Part shown: piece by piece, positions 13,546 to 25,823 of the stretch
Layout: each line of letters begins with the position of its first letter
Numbering within the stretch: position 1 is the first letter of the stretch
From: Marsupella aquatica
Taxonomy: Eukaryota; Marchantiophyta
Direction of reading: 5' to 3'
Assembly: GCA_973895155.1 (NCBI GenBank)
Contig: OZ316897.1
Coordinates: 11,966,001-12,030,000, forward strand
DNA length: 64,000 nt
The notes under the pieces: generated by a model
What the model was told of the DNA's origin: nothing
Seen by the model: the letters and a program-made list of their open reading frames with translations, nothing else
Databases searched by the model: none
Program-made: the position numbers and the translations under genes

Positions 13546-14190
13546 ACCCGGCCCGATAAGAATGCCCCACCGCTCGCTTTCCTTCGTTTCCTTCGTTCGT
13601 TCCTGATCGATTCGATATCGTCGTTTGTTGCTCTGCTTCTCTTCTCTCCTGTGTTCCTTGCGTTCATTCTCTCGCCTCCGCGTTCATTCTCCTCCCGTCT
13701 GTAGTTTGCGTATGATTGTGCGATGCTTCGGCGGATTCGGGACCTGTCACTCGATTTGGGTCTGGGCTCTCTGCGCATGCCTCCGCGTTTATGCTCATAT
13801 CCTGTTCCCTCGGACGTCATGCTCGCGCAGGTGTTTGGATGAGAGCCCTTTCGGTCCTCGTTTTTCTCTCTGCTTGTGTCCTACGCCTCCTTGAGCGAAC
13901 ACCTGCGGAGTGATTCGTGCGTGCGTGCATTTCAGGCTTCTCTAGTAGTTGTTTTGGTGCATGCTGCGTGTGTGTTCTCGGTGGTGCATTTGTAGTGCTG
14001 CCGGTCCGATTTTGCTTTGTTCGCGTCGCCGGGTGTGTCGGTACAGTGCGGAGACGGGGAGCTCCGGTTCATTGTGCTCGGGGGAGGGGAGGGGGTAACC
14101 CGTGCGTTCTGCTGTTGGCGCTAGGTGTTTGGAGCCCTGCGGCAGCCCGAGGCTTCTTCGTCGAGGGAATCGGGCTGAGGAGCGGCGGTG
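13541..14190 (+). promoter_or_regulatory. Cyclin L promoter and leader region
   Basis: Composition shifts sharply here from AT-rich to GC- and CpG-richer, pyrimidine-rich DNA that runs into the cyclin L start codon. Open frames within it on both strands (for example 13539-13820 minus) look like by-products of this composition. No clear TATA box was found. Confidence 0.5.
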
Positions 14191-17100
14191 ATGATTTATA
14201 CTGCTCTCGATACTTTCTACCTCACAGATGAGCAGATTTCAAATTCGCCTTCACGGAAGGATGGTGTCGACGAAGAGACGGAGACGATTCTACGCCATTA
14301 TGGCTGCGAGTTGATACAGGAGGCTGGCATTCTCCTGAAATTGTATCCTCTGAAATTTGGTATTTACTAGGCAGCACTTGTCGTTGTGCATTCTTGCTGA
14401 GATTTGATCTTCTCTCTTGTTTCTCAGGAGATGCGAGCGATAATTTAGGGTTAGTGTAGTTTTCCGATTCTCTCGTGTTGTACAGACCGAAATTTAGGTG
14501 TCTCTTAGAACTATTAGGGCTACTTTCTTATTTCTTAGGGCATGGATTATCCTTGACCTTCCTGGTTTGAAGGCCGCAAGCGGTGATGGCCACTGGACAA
14601 GTTTTGTTCCATCGGTTCTACTGCAAAAAATCTTTTGCTCGATTTAATGTCAAGGTTCGTATGTGTTGTTCGTATGACTTGTTTCTTTTCCTGCTGATTC
14701 CTGAATGAAATGGTCGTTCTAGGTATTTCGAGGCATGGAACGATCATTGCCGTAGAATTGTTTTCTTGCCCTTCAGCATTCATGGAATTGAAATCGGTTG
14801 GTATTTGTGCTTTAAGCCCGATGCTGATGGTGTGCAATATTTGATGTTGCAGAGGGCGGCAGCGAGTTGTGTCTGGTTGGCAGCGAAGCTCGAGGAAAGT
14901 CAACGCAAAATTGTTGCTGTTCTCAATGTTTTTCACAGACTGGACCGCAGGCGCGAGGGTGCACCTCTCGATTTTTTGGATCCGAAGGTATGCACAATAT
15001 CCCTCTACTTCTAGTCAGTATCGGTGTAGTGCGTCGGTAACAAGATGTCGTTTAGTGACTTAACATCTTATTGGAATTCCACGAGTGGCAGTTCGCTTTT
15101 GGCGTTAGGTAGTGGAAGGCTCCAGGTGAAAGAGATCCTATCTCTGCTTCTTTCCACTGCTGTTTGGTACTTAGTCTTACACTGGAGGTGAAAAATATAA
15201 TTGGAACAGCTGTAACCTGGTTATGCTTACGTATCAAGACATGAGTTAAAGCATAATTTTATGCTACCATTTTATAGTTCTAATTTTTATGTCAAGGTAT
15301 GATTTAGTTCATAATTCCATGCCACAACACGATTTGCTTTACAGTTCCTCCACTCCAGAGCATGAGTTTGTTGATGCTACAGCTTGCTGTAACTTGTCAT
15401 TGCAAGTCACAACAACAGTTAACTTATAATAGTTTTCCTCGACAAGGGTTCATGCTCCTGCTTCCATACACTACATAGGCTACTTTTTAGCCTGCTGCAC
15501 AAAGTCCTTCTCGAGACTACCCAGGTGGAGTTAAGAACATACAATGCTGTACTCGAATGTTTATGAAGTCTGAAGTTTGAAGACATCATGTATCATGTAC
15601 CATTTTTGCAGTATGGAGAAGATCAAGAAATGAAGACTGTGACTTTCATTTTTGCAGAAGTACGAAGAGATGAAGACTGAGTTGATCACAACTGAACGGC
15701 ATCTCCTAAAGGAGATGGGATTCATTTGTCATGTGGAGCATCCCCACAAATTTGTCATCAATTATATTCTGCAGCTAAACGCTGACCAGCTCATGCAGGA
15801 CGCCTGGAGCATGGCGAATGACAGGTACCCTGTGGAATGCAACGTATAAGTGCTCACGCTTTGGTTTGTTACAATTTCTTTTGTCACCGTGACACAATTT
15901 ATTTTGGGGTGGTCGTCTAAGTTGATGTAGAATTTTGGTGAAACATTTGCATAACGCATTGAGGTTAAGACAAGGAACGAAGGATCGATTGTGTGATACC
16001 AAGAGGTTTCGTGGCAGGGTGTGGACCTGATCTGATTCTTGTATCCAAATACTTCTTGGTCCTTGTTATGCAATTTACCCAGTGGATATGTATGGTGCTT
16101 GGTTTTACAGTTTGCGCACAACTCTTTGTGTTCGATACCGAAGTGAGGTAGTCGCCTGTGGTGTTGTCTATGCTGCTGCACGAAGGCACCTGGTTGCGTT
16201 ACCCGAGAATCCGCCTTGGTGGGAAGCATTTGACGCAAAAAAGCCAGATATTGATGAGGTCTGCAGAGTTCTTGCAAATTTGTATCAGCAACCGAAAGCG
16301 AGATACGTTGAAGTAGGAAGAGATGTCAAATCTTTTGTGTTGACCAGCCGAGCGTGGGACCCTCCGCGCGATGTAAAGGTAGGTGCTTTCTCTTTACGGC
16401 AATCGATTGACATTGACCTTTACGATTTGCATTCGTTGATGAGACGGCTCCTTCATTGAATATTACTTGCAGGGCACTAACTGGGAAGTTTGTGTGAGCA
16501 GGAAAGTTTGTTGAGAGCAGCAGCCAATGGGGCAGGTCATACTTCCAATTTGCCAACAAGCTCAAGTGTGGATAGAGGGTTGCCCAGTGATGCTGCTACT
16601 GCTGCAGCAAAAGGAGTTGCTGATAGGAATAGGATCTCTGGCATTAAGGAGGCTAGTAAAAGTATGGATGAGGCTCAAGTGCCGTCAACAAACGGTGATG
16701 CGAAGGATCATGCATCAGCTGCCAAGTCGAAGCACGTAAATGATCGAGAAGACACAACTGGAGAGAAGAATAGAGACAAAGATAGTGATAGGGCAGTGGA
16801 TCGAGAACGAGAAAGGGAACGAGATTGGGACCGTGGAAGGGGGGAGAGAGAACGGGAAAGAATACGAGAAAGGGACCGTGAGAGGGAGCGTGAAAAAGAG
16901 AGGGAACGGATTAAGGAAAGAGATTATCGAAGCAAAGACAGGAGTAGAGATTCAGGTGAGTTGCCGATCTTTAGATTAGTGCGCCTGTTCTAATATTTTC
17001 CTGCTTTGAAACTTGTGGTCGTTCAGTTCTTCCTTGAGTCGACTGCTGTCTGGTGGTTGTAGGGTGAAAATTTGAAGCAAATCTTATGAACATTCTGTGT

Positions 17101-17395
17101 TTCTGGTGGCTTGTTAGTATATTGATGATTTGACGGAACATTGTCTTGCAGGCCATTCAGACAAATCTCGACATCTTTCATCCTCCCGAGGTTAGTGCAT
17201 TTGATTATCATTTGGTAGGATTTAATTCAGATCAGCACAAACGATGAAGTTGCCGTATTCAATATCTTCAATCGATCGTTATGGCCCATTTCCTGAAAGC
17301 TCCCCCTTCTGTGTGCAGACAGAGATTTTCAGAGTTCTCACTCAGCTACGCGAGACAAGGACCGTCATCGGCATCGGCATCACCCTTACGCGTGA
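14191..17395 (+). CDS. CYCL1: Cyclin L (RS-domain cyclin of CDK11/CDKG-type splicing kinases)
   Basis: Eight exons: 14191-14342, 14573-14654, 14853-14987, 15658-15824, 16111-16378, 16502-16955, 17152-17190, 17319-17395. All junctions are GT-AG and in phase, giving 457 residues. The start MIYTALDTFYLTDEQ and the blocks ATGQVLFHRFYCKKSFARFN, RAAASCVWLAAKLEE, HVEHPHKFVINYI and RSEVVACGVVYAAARR match plant CYCL1 closely, so residues about 1-268 carry both cyclin folds. From about 360 the tail is an Arg-Glu/Arg-Asp/Ser-rich RS-like region ending RHRHRHHPYA. Cyclin L partners CDK11/CDKG kinases in nuclear speckles and acts in pre-mRNA splicing. The exon 1 donor is an unusual GTATCC inside the Leu51 codon, supported by the protein match. 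An ATG-adjacent GTG in frame was not used as start. Total length is close to the Arabidopsis protein (about 445 residues). Confidence 0.96.
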
Positions 17396-20300
17396 TGGAG
17401 GAACACAACATAGATTTGCAAATGTTGTATTGCATCCGTAGCAATTTAACAAGGATCTGGCCACTGAGCAGATCCATGCATTCAACTCTAGCTGCATGTT
17501 GCTTAGTGGCTGGCTTGCCGATATAGATTCGGCTTGTGCATATCACTTACTTCCTCTGAGAATTGCTTGTAGGCTTAAGTAATTTCTACCAAGCTGCGAG
17601 ATGAAGGTGCAACGGTGTTGGAGAGGATTTCGTGGCCACAAGCAAAAAGTGGAGGGAGCCTTTCATCAACTTCCACGGTCGGTCTCTGGACTCACGTGCC
17701 GTGTCACTGGAAGAGTAGCTGTGGTTTGGTGATTAGTCTCTGCATGATTGTTGATTATTGGATCCTGCCAAGCAGCAACATGTTAATCTGACTTGTCTCT
17801 CAGCAAGGTGGTTAGACTTCAGTCGATGCCATGTGCATTTTTCACTCATTTGTCAGGTCGGGGTTCCAGACCTGTCTGATTTATACTATCGGTGTTTTAC
17901 ACAACCAAATGCGTTGGGGGTCTAATAAGAGATTGTCACATGGCTTCTAGTAACAAAAATAGTACTGGGGAACTAGTTTGCAGACCAAAAATATGTTCTG
18001 TGTACTTCGGCTATATTCTGTGCTTTCAATCTGAGATGGGTCTTTGTCCACAGCCATGGATTTTTCTGAAGTGGGGTAATATTTCTTCTGAATGTTCGCT
18101 CCCGCCTGGTTGCATCATATCTCTTGTGGATTCCCCTTCTCATTTGAAGGCTGTTGAATAATTTGGTGTGTGCATCTTACTAATCGCAAATGTGCATGCA
18201 TGTGCACATTACTGTAGCAGCCCCTTGTTACAACGAAGCACTTTGCTCAGGGCGTGCATCCTCATTCTCTAAGTTGGTGGTAAGTGCGGGATGGCAGTTT
18301 GTGCTGCTATACCATCACTGCAGCAGGTACTCCTAACAGACCCCAGGTTCATGAGCTGTGGAAACGAATCTGCAAATCTGTGGGTTACTTAATTTTTAAA
18401 TAGGAGATAGCTGCAAAGATGTTTTGTGTAATTTCTCTTGATTGCATACATGTCCGCCTAGTCGCTGGCCCACTGAAAAGGAGGTCCCCTTCGCTCCAGT
18501 CTCGAAGCATTGTCTCCCAATAGCTGTCCTCTTCAATTCAATATTTGAACTCCTTAAGTGACCTGATGCTGGCCTAGATGCACATTAATGGAACCTAATT
18601 CCCTACGTGGTGTGCGGTCTGAGAATGAGCAATTGTAAGAGCACGAGCTGGTTGGTGGGGACTATTTATGAGCAGTTGTTTCTAGTTGTGGATGGCTGGA
18701 AAAGAGGGGCAAATGTCTCTGGAGTTTTTGGTGTGCATCGGCAACTGGATCATCTGCATCGGGATTTTAACAGGCAGGTTTCTTGATGCCATAGATATCA
18801 CCATTTTTCGCAGTTAGATCAGGAATTCTACAGTGGTTTTATTCATAGCTCAATGACAAAAGTAACTCGAACTGTCAGTTGGATGACAATCTCCATTGCA
18901 GACAGCGTATTTTGAGCCATCTATGTAATGAAGACAAATTTTCAACGACTTTTGTCTCGTCTTTTGTCTGTAAAGTGATTCATGGAGAAGTATACCCTCG
19001 TGTTTCGTCCAAGTTTTCCCACCATATGCGTTGTGGACCTTTTCAAGCTGTCGCCATGTGACCCAAGGGTATTGATTGTTCAACTCTTCAGAGCAGTTTT
19101 GGAGTCGTGCAAGAATGCCGTCTTTTGAGTGAAAAGTAATGATCATGTGCAGGAATCCTTTGTGGTGGGAGTTCGAAGATTGTTAGTTTGGGCTACCTCA
19201 TAGATGAAGTAAGCAACTTGGGGATCTAGCCTACGGCATGGTTCCATGTGTGTTGGCTCATTTTGATCGTACTTTTGGGCTAGAATTTTGAGACTGAGGG
19301 GCTTGCTGGTGAGTGGAGTAGTTTTGGAGTGTGAAAGTCTCTTGAAATGTCCTTCCAACTCAAGAGTTTGTAGAAATGGTGCCGTCTTTTTTTTAAAAGT
19401 TTGTTGAGATAGTTTCGTTGCAGGCGGTGTCTGAGATATTTGCATTAGCTGGCAAATCCTTCATTGTGATGCCTGTAAATTGGTGATGGCAGCAATCTTT
19501 ACTTGTTTTTGTTTTGTTCTTTGCATGGTTGTATGGCTAATCTTGACGCTCTGGTAGAAGTATCCACATTTTCCTTGCCACAGGCTACGTTGAAGGTAGA
19601 CAGCCTTATTCCCGATGAATTTAGTAACTCGCAAATGACGTTTCAGTCAACATCTTAGTTGCAATTGTTTTCAGACAGCAAATCGATGGATTGAACTGGC
19701 CATTCACTTTTACATTGTGTAAGCAGACTCTAAGCGGTTCGTAACATCAGGTGAGTCCTACATTCAGCTCCGCGCATACTGTGTCAGCTGATCAGTCTGG
19801 TTTACCCTATGCCTAGTTGTGTACATTCCTCTGGATTTGAATTGAGGGTTGTGGGCACTGTGTTTATTGTTGTGATCTTTGCTAGGGTAGATCTTTGCTG
19901 GAGATGGATTATATTAGATAATTTACTGTACTTGAAAGTTGGCAAAATTCAATATGCAGAATTTTGCAAAGTGCTTTGGATGGGGATAGGTACAGTACAT
20001 GGTGTTTGCTCTGACCCAAAACAAGAGCTCCGTTGGGTCGCAGATATCTGGAAAGATAGAATTGTAACTGCACATGAACAGGAGCACATCATTGTAAGTA
20101 ATCACGCAGAGAACATTGCTCTGAGAAAGTACCTTCGGGGAAGAAAGCTTTAAAGCTCTAACTGTGCGGGCTTAAATGTTTTTAGCAATCAAGGAAATAA
20201 ATATTGAATCTGTTGATGACATTGCAATATACCTGGTCTAAGAGACTTTACGGAAAACCTAAGAGGATCCGCGTTCTCAAGTTTTAGGTGAATTCGGCTG

Positions 20301-22864
20301 GCATTGTCGTAACACCCGCAAATTTCAAAACGTGAAGGCTTCAGTAGTGTAGAGACTTTTCAGGATAAGTTTTGATTTGACAATGCCGATCATGTGTTTG
20401 CAATTGTGGGCATGTTTAGCCTATGGAGGGACACATTAATAGCTTGCTAAGTTTTTGGTCATTGCACACTGTACGTGTTTCCGTTGCACTTTTAAAGAGA
20501 GACCCGTTTTGTGGCTGTCAAACTTAACCAGGTAAGTGTTTCGAAACAGTGACTACCCATTGTCTGAGATAATTGTCTGGACAGTCCCTCCAAGCACAAT
20601 GTATGTGTTCCAGGTTGTAAGGAACGTACGTTGGTATATGCCAAACACTGGACAAATAACATGTTCTGGCCGCATTCGGTCCGCATTTGGTCGCCAGGCT
20701 GACATAATGTACCCAAGTTGTAAAAAGTTCAATATGTCTGAGATTTTGCGACGACCATATACTTGAAACTGACCGGGCTGTTGGAGTGAGATTCATGTCC
20801 TTGGAGGAGCTACCGATTCCAGCATTTCAGTTCTTGTATTTTGCTCCTTTTCGGCAAGTAACAAACTTTGAAGCTGATTCCCTCGTCTACGTTTTGCGTC
20901 TCCTGTGACCTCGACTGTTGCATAGGTTTAGCGTGTATTCAGGTCTCAACTCTAAAGATATTTGGAAAGGGTAGGTTACGACATTCTGTTGGATTTCGTC
21001 TTGGGCCACACCAATGTAGTTTCCATCCTGAAATTAGACCTCGACCTCTTTGCCCTTATTATTAAACTGTTAACTTAGAAGCTCGTTCTGTTGCAGTTGG
21101 ACAAAATAGCCGCAAATTCATAACGGTTTGTATTTCTGAAATTGGTGGCAAACAATGTGCATGAGAATTTTATAGATTGTCGCAAAGCAATAGAAAGTCT
21201 GCACTGTGTTAAGTAAATATCCCAAGAAGTGTATATATTTATCACGCAGATTTTGCCAGCATTAAAACTGTGCAGTCACTGGGAAGAGTTTTGGAACAAA
21301 ACAATTTCGTTGAAGGCAAGAGTTCTCTGGTTCTACGACTATGGGGCGAAGGCTTTCTGTACCTGATTAGGAGTATGATGAACGAGATTAGTACTAGTCC
21401 AGAACAGGCTGTTAGAGTGTGCCCTTCCTACTGTAGATGAATTTGACTTATACTTAAAAATCTTTCAGAAAACCTTGCAGTTTTTTGTGATTTCAGAGCA
21501 CGCTGGCATCTGGTGCTCGAAAATGTGATTACTACCAGGAGAAACGGACGGTATCTGGGGTTTGGTTCTACACTTTTTGACTTATTCTTATCTCAGACAT
21601 TTCCGTTACGCCGAAATGGTACATGGGATTTTTGCTGAATCATGGTGGTGCGTCTTGTTATTTTCCACCATGTCCTGTTTACGCGTTTCATGCTCATATG
21701 TGATTGATCATGGTCTTCTCTTATCATGGCCTTCTCTCACTGTTGTCACAATTCCCTCACTTTCCATTTCACACCTAAAGCCACCTGAATGTTCCCCGCA
21801 CAAATTTCAACTGGTCTTCTCTAGGATCGCGTGTAGATCATTTCCAATCGTCGCTTCCAATCATGGTGGTGCGTCTTGTATATCCAATACTGTAGGCCAA
21901 TATATTTTACTCGGTGTTGTAATTTTTTTGCAATAATCTAATCTATATTCAATAGACATCAACATTATCTGAATTGACTTGGTGGTGAAGGTGCGGCCAG
22001 CAGTGAGCTAGCATTGATGTGATTGTGATATATCACAAAATTCATTGTGTCATTTTGATTTTCATTTAATGTGAATTTTGATATTTGTTTGATGTCATCC
22101 TTCTCATACCCATCAATTATGTTCACTTACAATATTGAATATACAATCACATTGGAATTAAACATATATACATTAACAAACGGCAATATCCAAAGCACTT
22201 GTTAATTTGGTATATATATATATATATTTATTTATTTATTTATTACATTTACAAATATAGCTATCAAATGGATGTAAAACTCAGTTTCATGATGATTATA
22301 GTGAACTATCCAAATGCCTCTGTTGAACAACATGAAATTTTGTATTATATGATATTAGATATAGTTCAAATTCTTTGTGTAAATGTGCTTGGATCAAGTT
22401 TAGCATGAACCAAAATCTGTCAATAATCCGAGCTATAGTGGGCCTGTGCTTCCAATAGACAAGCAGCTTGGACCCTGCGCTCATACAGCCTGGATGTAAT
22501 GGTCAAACATTTGGCATAACCTTCACTTGTTGGAGGGGCCAGTGTAATTGAAACTAATTTTTGTTTTAAATTCTTGAACGTTTGAAACTCCATCCGCCAT
22601 TTTGGGTCATTTAGATGTCTATTGAATGTAACTTGGATTAGTATTCACTCCCTTCATAGTGTCGGATGACCAGGTTTCTTAGATCTGTCACTTCTTGTAT
22701 GTGAAACATAGAAGAAGGATCTAGTGTATGGAAGTTCAAATTGAAAAATGTCATGTATATATATGATTGGCTTAAAGCCACTTATTTTAAAGCTGACATT
22801 AAGTGCAGCTAAAACTAAACAAAGCTCTGATTGGCCAAAAATACAGTAGCAAAGTGGGGGAGTC
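17396..22864. other. Downstream of cyclin L, no supported gene
   Basis: The first part is presumably cyclin L 3' UTR. Short frames such as 19809-20153 (114 codons) show no motif. There is a 21-base direct repeat, AATCATGGTGGTGCGTCTTG plus T, at 21639 and 21859 in otherwise unique sequence, and a TA/TTTA microsatellite at 22211-22245. Confidence 0.45.
22211..22245. repeat. TA and TTTA microsatellite
   Basis: A (TA)n run passes directly into (TTTA)n. Confidence 0.9.
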
Positions 22865-23163
22865 CATCCCTCATCTTCCATCCCTCATCTTCCATCTCCT
22901 CATTTTTATCTCCTTGTTTATCATCACAACCGAGTGTGTCCTTACTCTCCTACCAGAAGTGACTTACACATCTTTCATCCCTCATCTTCCATCTCCTCAT
23001 TTTTATCTCCTTGTTTATCATCACAACCGAGTGTGTCCTTACTCTCCTACCAGAAGTGACTTACACATCTTTCATCCCTCATCTTCCATCTCCTCATTTT
23101 TATCTCCTTGTTTATCATCACAACCGAGTGTTTCCTTACTCTCCTACCAGAAGTGACTTACAA
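22865..23163. repeat. 97-bp tandem repeat, about three copies
   Basis: The landmark TCCATCTCCTCATTTTTATC occurs at 22891, 22988 and 23085, an exact 97-base period. Each unit continues through TTACTCTCCTACCAGAAGTG. Copies are almost identical, so the array is recent. The period is not a multiple of three, so the frames across it are not a protein repeat. It is not a CRISPR: there are no unique spacers. Confidence 0.95.
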
Positions 23164-23837
23164 GTGATGGAAAGGGGTTTTAATTTTTTCGTTGTAATTA
23201 TTTGCCAAGAGTCAAGGGTCCAGATTTGACCATACAGAAATCTAGCAGTCATAATGTGACCATACAAACCTTTTGCTAAGCAAAGGTTTCTCAATGCACC
23301 ATAGGTATCACCTGCCCAAAATACGAAAAGAAACCCCCATTCCTTCCCGGCCCTCATTTCTGTCCGTCAATGGCTCACTCCCATATTGGCCCTCTTCCGC
23401 TTGGCGCCACGTGCTTTTCCACCCTTGTTTCCATCCGTTAAGGGCAGTGGGGTTTTGTTAATGGCTCTCGGCTCACCAGAGCTTGCCACGTATGTCACTT
23501 TATACTTCATTATTTGGGACCGTATTTTGGGTGTATTTGTATGCATGCTCGTTTATTGGTACAGCTTGCAGTTTTTTCAAAAACTGAAAATCTTTCATAG
23601 GGAGAAATCCCGCGGAGGAGATAAAAATTTATTCATACGTAAAAACGATTTACAATTGAATGACTCAAATCAAGTCTAAATCATATGAATGTTTTGGACA
23701 CCAATGAATGTCCGCTAGCTGTGTGTAATAGTAAGAATATCTGCTAGCTGTAATAGTAAGATTGTCCACTAACCGTTCTCATCTATAATCTATAGTATCT
23801 ATAGTCTATATCTACAATCTATATCTACTAGATTGGC

Positions 23838-25823
23838 CTAAGGTATTGCCAAGCCTGATGCGCCTCCATCTCCGCCTCCTCCAGGTCCTCCACCATGTGG
23901 GCCAAAATTAAGGCTGAAGGTACAACCATTCATCGTGCAATTGGTCAAGGCTTTAATCTTATCAAACACAGTGTTGGTGACAGGGTTAATAACAGTCAGA
24001 CTTGGCCGAGGAGCCATGCCCCTAAATCCAGGTTGAGAACTCAATCCATCCCAATCAAGAGACTCCAAGAAAAACTTAAAGTCATTAAACTGTGGCTCTG
24101 AAGAAAAATGTGGCTCTGAAGAAAAATGCAAAGGAACATTGGAGTCTAGCTCCTGTAGGGACGCGTCCACAGTCTGAGCCTGAACCTCAGCTCGAGTAAC
24201 AACCTCTGCCTCTGTTCGCACCACCTCCTCATTGGACTGAACTACTTGCACTGGGACGCTTAAGTCAGCAGACTCGATCCTAGACGGCAAGCTTGATTCA
24301 GCAGACTCGGACACTACACACGTACACCACAAAGATAACTCATTATTCCATACAAGATAACAAGTTAAAGAGTCATACAAAACTTTCCAAGAAACACATA
24401 ACTCATTTAGTACCTTCAGATAGTGCTTCATCTTTTGATCTCTTTACCTGTGGTTCATCCACAAAAGCAGCAAGAGCCTCCACTAGTTCTTCGCATGTAC
24501 CACCATCAATGAGCACTCGCTTCCCCTTCGTTGTTTCCAAACTCATCGTTGAAGAGTAAGGAGTGCCGTCAGTGGCAGATCTCTCTGCAGCACGTACTTG
24601 AGCCTCTGAACTGCGATTGTATCTTTCATAAGCACCTTCACTCTTGTGGCCAGAAATTTTCATACCAACCTTGGTGGGACACCCTCGGCCCCCATTCGTG
24701 AGATACAAGTCGTCCGTCCAGTTTTATTAGAGACACCTTCAGTACCAAGGCCAGCCTCTTGGTGCAGAACTTTTAAACAAGAGCCGAGGGTTTTCTCACC
24801 AAGTCTCGACGTCGAGTACCATGCATGCGTCCTGGGGTGGTCGATGCATTGGTAAAACAGAAAGGTGGCACTCACTGGAAGATGGTGGATCAAGCTCCTC
24901 AATGTCTCGACCACATCCAAGTCATAGTTAATCACAGCCGGCCTGAAGTGTTCTTCTTGATATCGATCCATACTTATTCTATAGTTCTTACTAAACCTCT
25001 CGTCGTACTTAACAAAGTTACCATGCACATCAGTTCCACAAATAAAGTCACACTTCATTAGATTATACAGCTCCTTACCACCACAAATGCAAAACCAGTT
25101 TAGTAAAAAGAAAATTGCCCTTCGCTGCAGGCCTCGCGAATGTGAAATTGAGGTGCTTGAATGAGCCAAAATAGTGGCTTCATCAGCGAATGTGATTACA
25201 GAAGCTTTCTTTCGAGGTAAGTTAGCCCCTGCATTCCTCGACCGCTCCATTGCCAGCACACATGCAATAGCTACCGGCTTGAAAAGTGGAGAAGACCGCA
25301 TGTCAAAAACTACCTCTTCCTTACCTGATACAACGATGCGCTTCTCTTGCTTCTTCCTCAATATATGGTGAAATGCACGGTAAAGGCCCATCAAGGTTTG
25401 GGATGGATAGACCTTACCATCCTTCTTGCAGACCTGCTCAAAGAACTTGGTCAAAAGCAACACACAGTCGCGGCCAGACATATCCTCGAGCGGAATGGCA
25501 GTGTTCCATGACTTAAACTCACGGAACTTGTCAAGGCGGTTCTTTGCCCACTGATCAACGGCTGCGCTTGGGTTGCTCCCACCCTCGGCAAGGGTACATT
25601 GGAACTGCGCATCTTCAGGTAGAAACTCACATGATGTGCCATTCGGGAGATTAACTGTTAGATGCTGCGGTACCAACGATTCAAGAAATATATCGGGGTC
25701 GCCATTCAGGTTCTGAATTTCAGACTCTAAACAGGAAAACGAATCTGCACCGGATGTATTTTCGATCAAAGGCTCAGATGCAGTTTCGCTCGAGTCTGCA
25801 GCAGTCGTTGTCATTATTGACAT
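23838..25823 (-). CDS. Crypton-derived tyrosine recombinase-like protein (DUF3504 type), frameshifted
   Basis: Minus-strand gene. Long exon 25823-24414, then a GT-AG intron (24413-24314, donor GTACTA, phase 1), then exon 24313-23838. The chosen start is the first in-frame ATG (25823), since an in-frame stop lies just upstream; an earlier exon is possible. An N-terminal SAM-like/core-binding part contains NRLDKFREFKSW. The catalytic half has NWFCICGGKELYNLMKCDF, SNKTGRTTCISRM and ISGHKSEGAYERYNR, the order and spacing of tyrosine recombinase boxes in DUF3504/Crypton proteins (GH then Tyr nine residues on). One base is missing near 24673-24674, between GVPP and KVGMK, breaking the frame in the middle of the domain. 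The box I Arg is Cys (TGT, one C-to-T step from CGT) and the HxxR His is Lys, so strand cleavage looks doubtful. The tail is acidic with a duplicated HFSSEP and a Gly-rich end. It could be a domesticated gene or a recently dead element. Confidence 0.8.

Noticed and set aside
22865-23163. CRISPR-like array
   Set aside because: Units are contiguous with no unique spacers, and the genome is eukaryotic.
22803-23229. Apparent repeat protein on plus
   Set aside because: The 97-base DNA period is not a multiple of three, so the frame changes between units; it is a DNA tandem repeat only.
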